DNA of 5,915 bases from assembly GCA_945952575.1 (NCBI GenBank), contig CAMFIY010000187.1:1-5915 (forward strand). The letters run 5' to 3'. Below the pieces are notes generated by a model. The model was given only the letters and a program-made list of their open reading frames with translations. It did not search any database and was not told where the DNA came from. Position numbers and translations under genes: made by a program. Positions within the stretch are counted from its first letter, which is position 1. Each line of letters starts with the position of its first letter. Of this stretch, positions 4,745 through 5,915 are shown piece by piece. This DNA is from an uncultured Leucobacter sp. GTDB lineage: Bacteria; Actinomycetota; Actinomycetes; Actinomycetales; Microbacteriaceae.

Positions 4745-5865
4745 TCAGGCGACCAGTCCCGCGGCGCGCTCCCCCATCCGGATGGCGCCGTCGATGTGCG
4801 TGTAGCCGAGGCCGGCGATGTCCGAGCAGGCGAAATGGATCGGCCCCACCGATGAGCGGACGAGATCCTCGTAGCGCGTGATGCTGCCGATCGCCGGGCT
4901 CGTGCCGTAGGCGCCGCGGGTGTACTCCTCGTTGATCCAGTCGCTCTCGTAGTAGAACGCCGGCTCGAGCGCCTGCGCCCCGAAGTAGGCGGCGAAGGAT
5001 CCGAGGATCGCCTCCCGGCGCGCCGCTGCGTCGAGCTCGTACATGGCATCGGCCCGGCGGTCGGAGACGAAGCCGACCAGCGTGCCGCCCGGGTAGTCGG
5101 GCGCGGTGTTGTCGTAGGTCTCGTGCACGATCTCGTAGGGCCCGTAGCTGGTGCCGGAGAGGCCCTGCTCGCGCCAGAACGGCGTCCCGTAGAAGGCCTG
5201 GACCTTGATCACGTTGCCCATCGAGAACTGCTGCAGCATCTGCGCCTTTCGACCGGGCAGCGCCGGCTCGAAGTCGATGCGCGAGACCAGGTGCGGCCCC
5301 AGGGCCACGATGGCCTCGGCCGCGCGCACGGTCAGCCCGTCCGCCGCGACCAGCACTCCGTCGGGCCCGTACGAGACCGAGCGCACGTCGGCGTCGAGTC
5401 GGATCCGCTCCTCGCCGATCTCCTCGGCCAACCGCTCGGGCACCCGGTGCATCCCGCCGAGCACGCGCTCGTCGAGCACGAGATCCAGGTCGGCGAGATC
5501 GTTGAAGCCGCCCGCGCTCGCCGCCATCACCAGGGCGGCCAGCAGCGAGAAGGCCTCGGCCGGCTTGGTCAGCATGCCGCCGGAGACGAAGGGGGCGACG
5601 TAGTCGATCGCGCGGCTGTCGTCGCTGTGCCGGCGCAGCCAGGCGTCGAAGGAGATGGCATCGAATTCGGCGGCACGCGGATGCGTCCACGGCTCGAGCG
5701 GGTCGACCTCCCGGGAGAGCCGGTCGAGCTCATCGGTCAGCCGCTCGATCTCCGCGAGGGTGCCTGCCGAGAGCGGGGGCAGGTCGGTGGCGTGCCGGGA
5801 AAGCGCGCCCGCCTCGTCGAGATAGACGTCGTCGCCCGCGCGATAGCGCTTGAACGTCTCGAGGC
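4745..5865 (-). CDS. Flavin monoamine oxidase family protein, 5' end missing (partial)
   Basis: About 372 C-terminal residues of an FAD-dependent amine oxidase, which would oxidise an amine or amino acid. In-frame coding continues upstream of the Met at 5575 (VSGGMLTKPAEAF, preceded by AISFDAWLRRHSDD and GLETFKRYRAGDDVYLDEAG), so that Met is internal. The N-terminal GxGxxG FAD-binding motif, about 80 residues, lies beyond the contig end. Visible family features are GGMHRVPERLAEEIG, the flavin-proximal lysine in NVIKVQAFYGTPFW (codon 5204-5206), DWINEEYTRGAYG and the C-terminal FAD motif HFACSDIAG followed by HIDGAIRMGERAA. The C-terminal motif usually reads FAGTE; here it is FACSD. The cysteine that carries covalent FAD in mammalian MAO is absent (GAYGT), so FAD should be non-covalent. 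It is the gene immediately upstream of the nitrilase-type hydrolase. Family assignment is secure; substrate and oxidase versus monooxygenase activity are open. Confidence 0.9.
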
Positions 5866-5915
5866 CTGTCTCTTATACACATCTCCGAGCCCACGAGACG
5901 CTCATGAATCTCGTA
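5866..5915 (+). other. Illumina Nextera adapter read-through (non-genomic)
   Basis: Bases 5866-5884 are CTGTCTCTTATACACATCT, the 19-bp Tn5 mosaic end. Bases 5885-5899 are CCGAGCCCACGAGAC, the rest of the Nextera read-2 adapter. Then come eight bases GCTCATGA (5900-5907) in the i7 index slot and ATCTCGTA (5908-5915), the beginning of the P7 flow-cell sequence. All parts are in the order expected when a read runs off the end of a short insert. This is library DNA left at the contig end, not a transposon, and it truncates the flavin amine oxidase gene. Confidence 0.98.

Noticed and set aside
4745..5575. ATG at 5575 as the true start of the amine oxidase
   Set aside because: The same frame continues upstream to the adapter junction with sequence typical of the family, including ETFKRYRAGDDVYLDEAG. 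Starting at 5575 would remove much of the substrate and FAD domains, so the gene is 5'-truncated instead.
5866..5884. A Tn5/IS50-type transposon end
   Set aside because: The 19-bp mosaic end is followed immediately by the Nextera adapter, an index and the P7 start, so it is library DNA rather than a natural insertion.

Overview
The window is high-GC DNA (about two thirds G+C by eye). It has dense, mostly G/C-ending codons, short intergenic gaps, GTG starts and a likely leaderless gene. This fits an actinobacterium, plausibly a Microbacteriaceae-like member; the family-level guess is inference. The last 50 bases are not genomic. They match Illumina Nextera adapter read-through, so genuine sequence stops at about 5865.

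Region 1 (1-2755, minus strand) is an uptake operon read right to left. It encodes a lipoprotein substrate-binding protein of the NMT1/THI5-like (NitT/TauT) class, a small amidohydrolase-2 family protein, an ABC ATPase, and the first 27 codons of a permease. A strong 15-bp-stem hairpin without a T-tract lies just after the binding-protein gene and probably sets a high ratio of that gene to the rest. The last three genes are coupled by 4-bp and 8-bp overlaps. The amidohydrolase lacks three of the usual active-site histidines (Tyr6, Asn8 and Asn128 in their places) although the reading frame is intact. It is the most unusual protein here.

Region 2 (2756-2969) is a divergent regulatory region of 214 bp. 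It holds the candidate promoter of the transport operon, a GTTCGA-N4-TCGAAC palindrome, a 10-bp tandem repeat, a 13-bp palindrome and a TAGTTT -10 box exactly 7 nt before the GTG of the next gene.

Region 3 (2970-3824, plus) is a sirtuin (Sir2-type NAD-dependent deacylase) with class II-like motifs. One of its four zinc-site cysteines is replaced by serine.

Region 4 (3852-5865, minus), convergent with the sirtuin, is a two-gene unit: a flavin monoamine-oxidase-family protein (N-terminus cut off by the contig end) followed 23 bp later by a nitrilase-superfamily amidase. A flavin amine oxidase paired with a C-N hydrolase suggests amine or amino-acid catabolism, possibly through an amide intermediate as in the known DavB/DavA lysine route. 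The substrate cannot be read from the sequence.

No tRNA, rRNA, CRISPR array, insertion sequence or recognisable riboswitch was seen.
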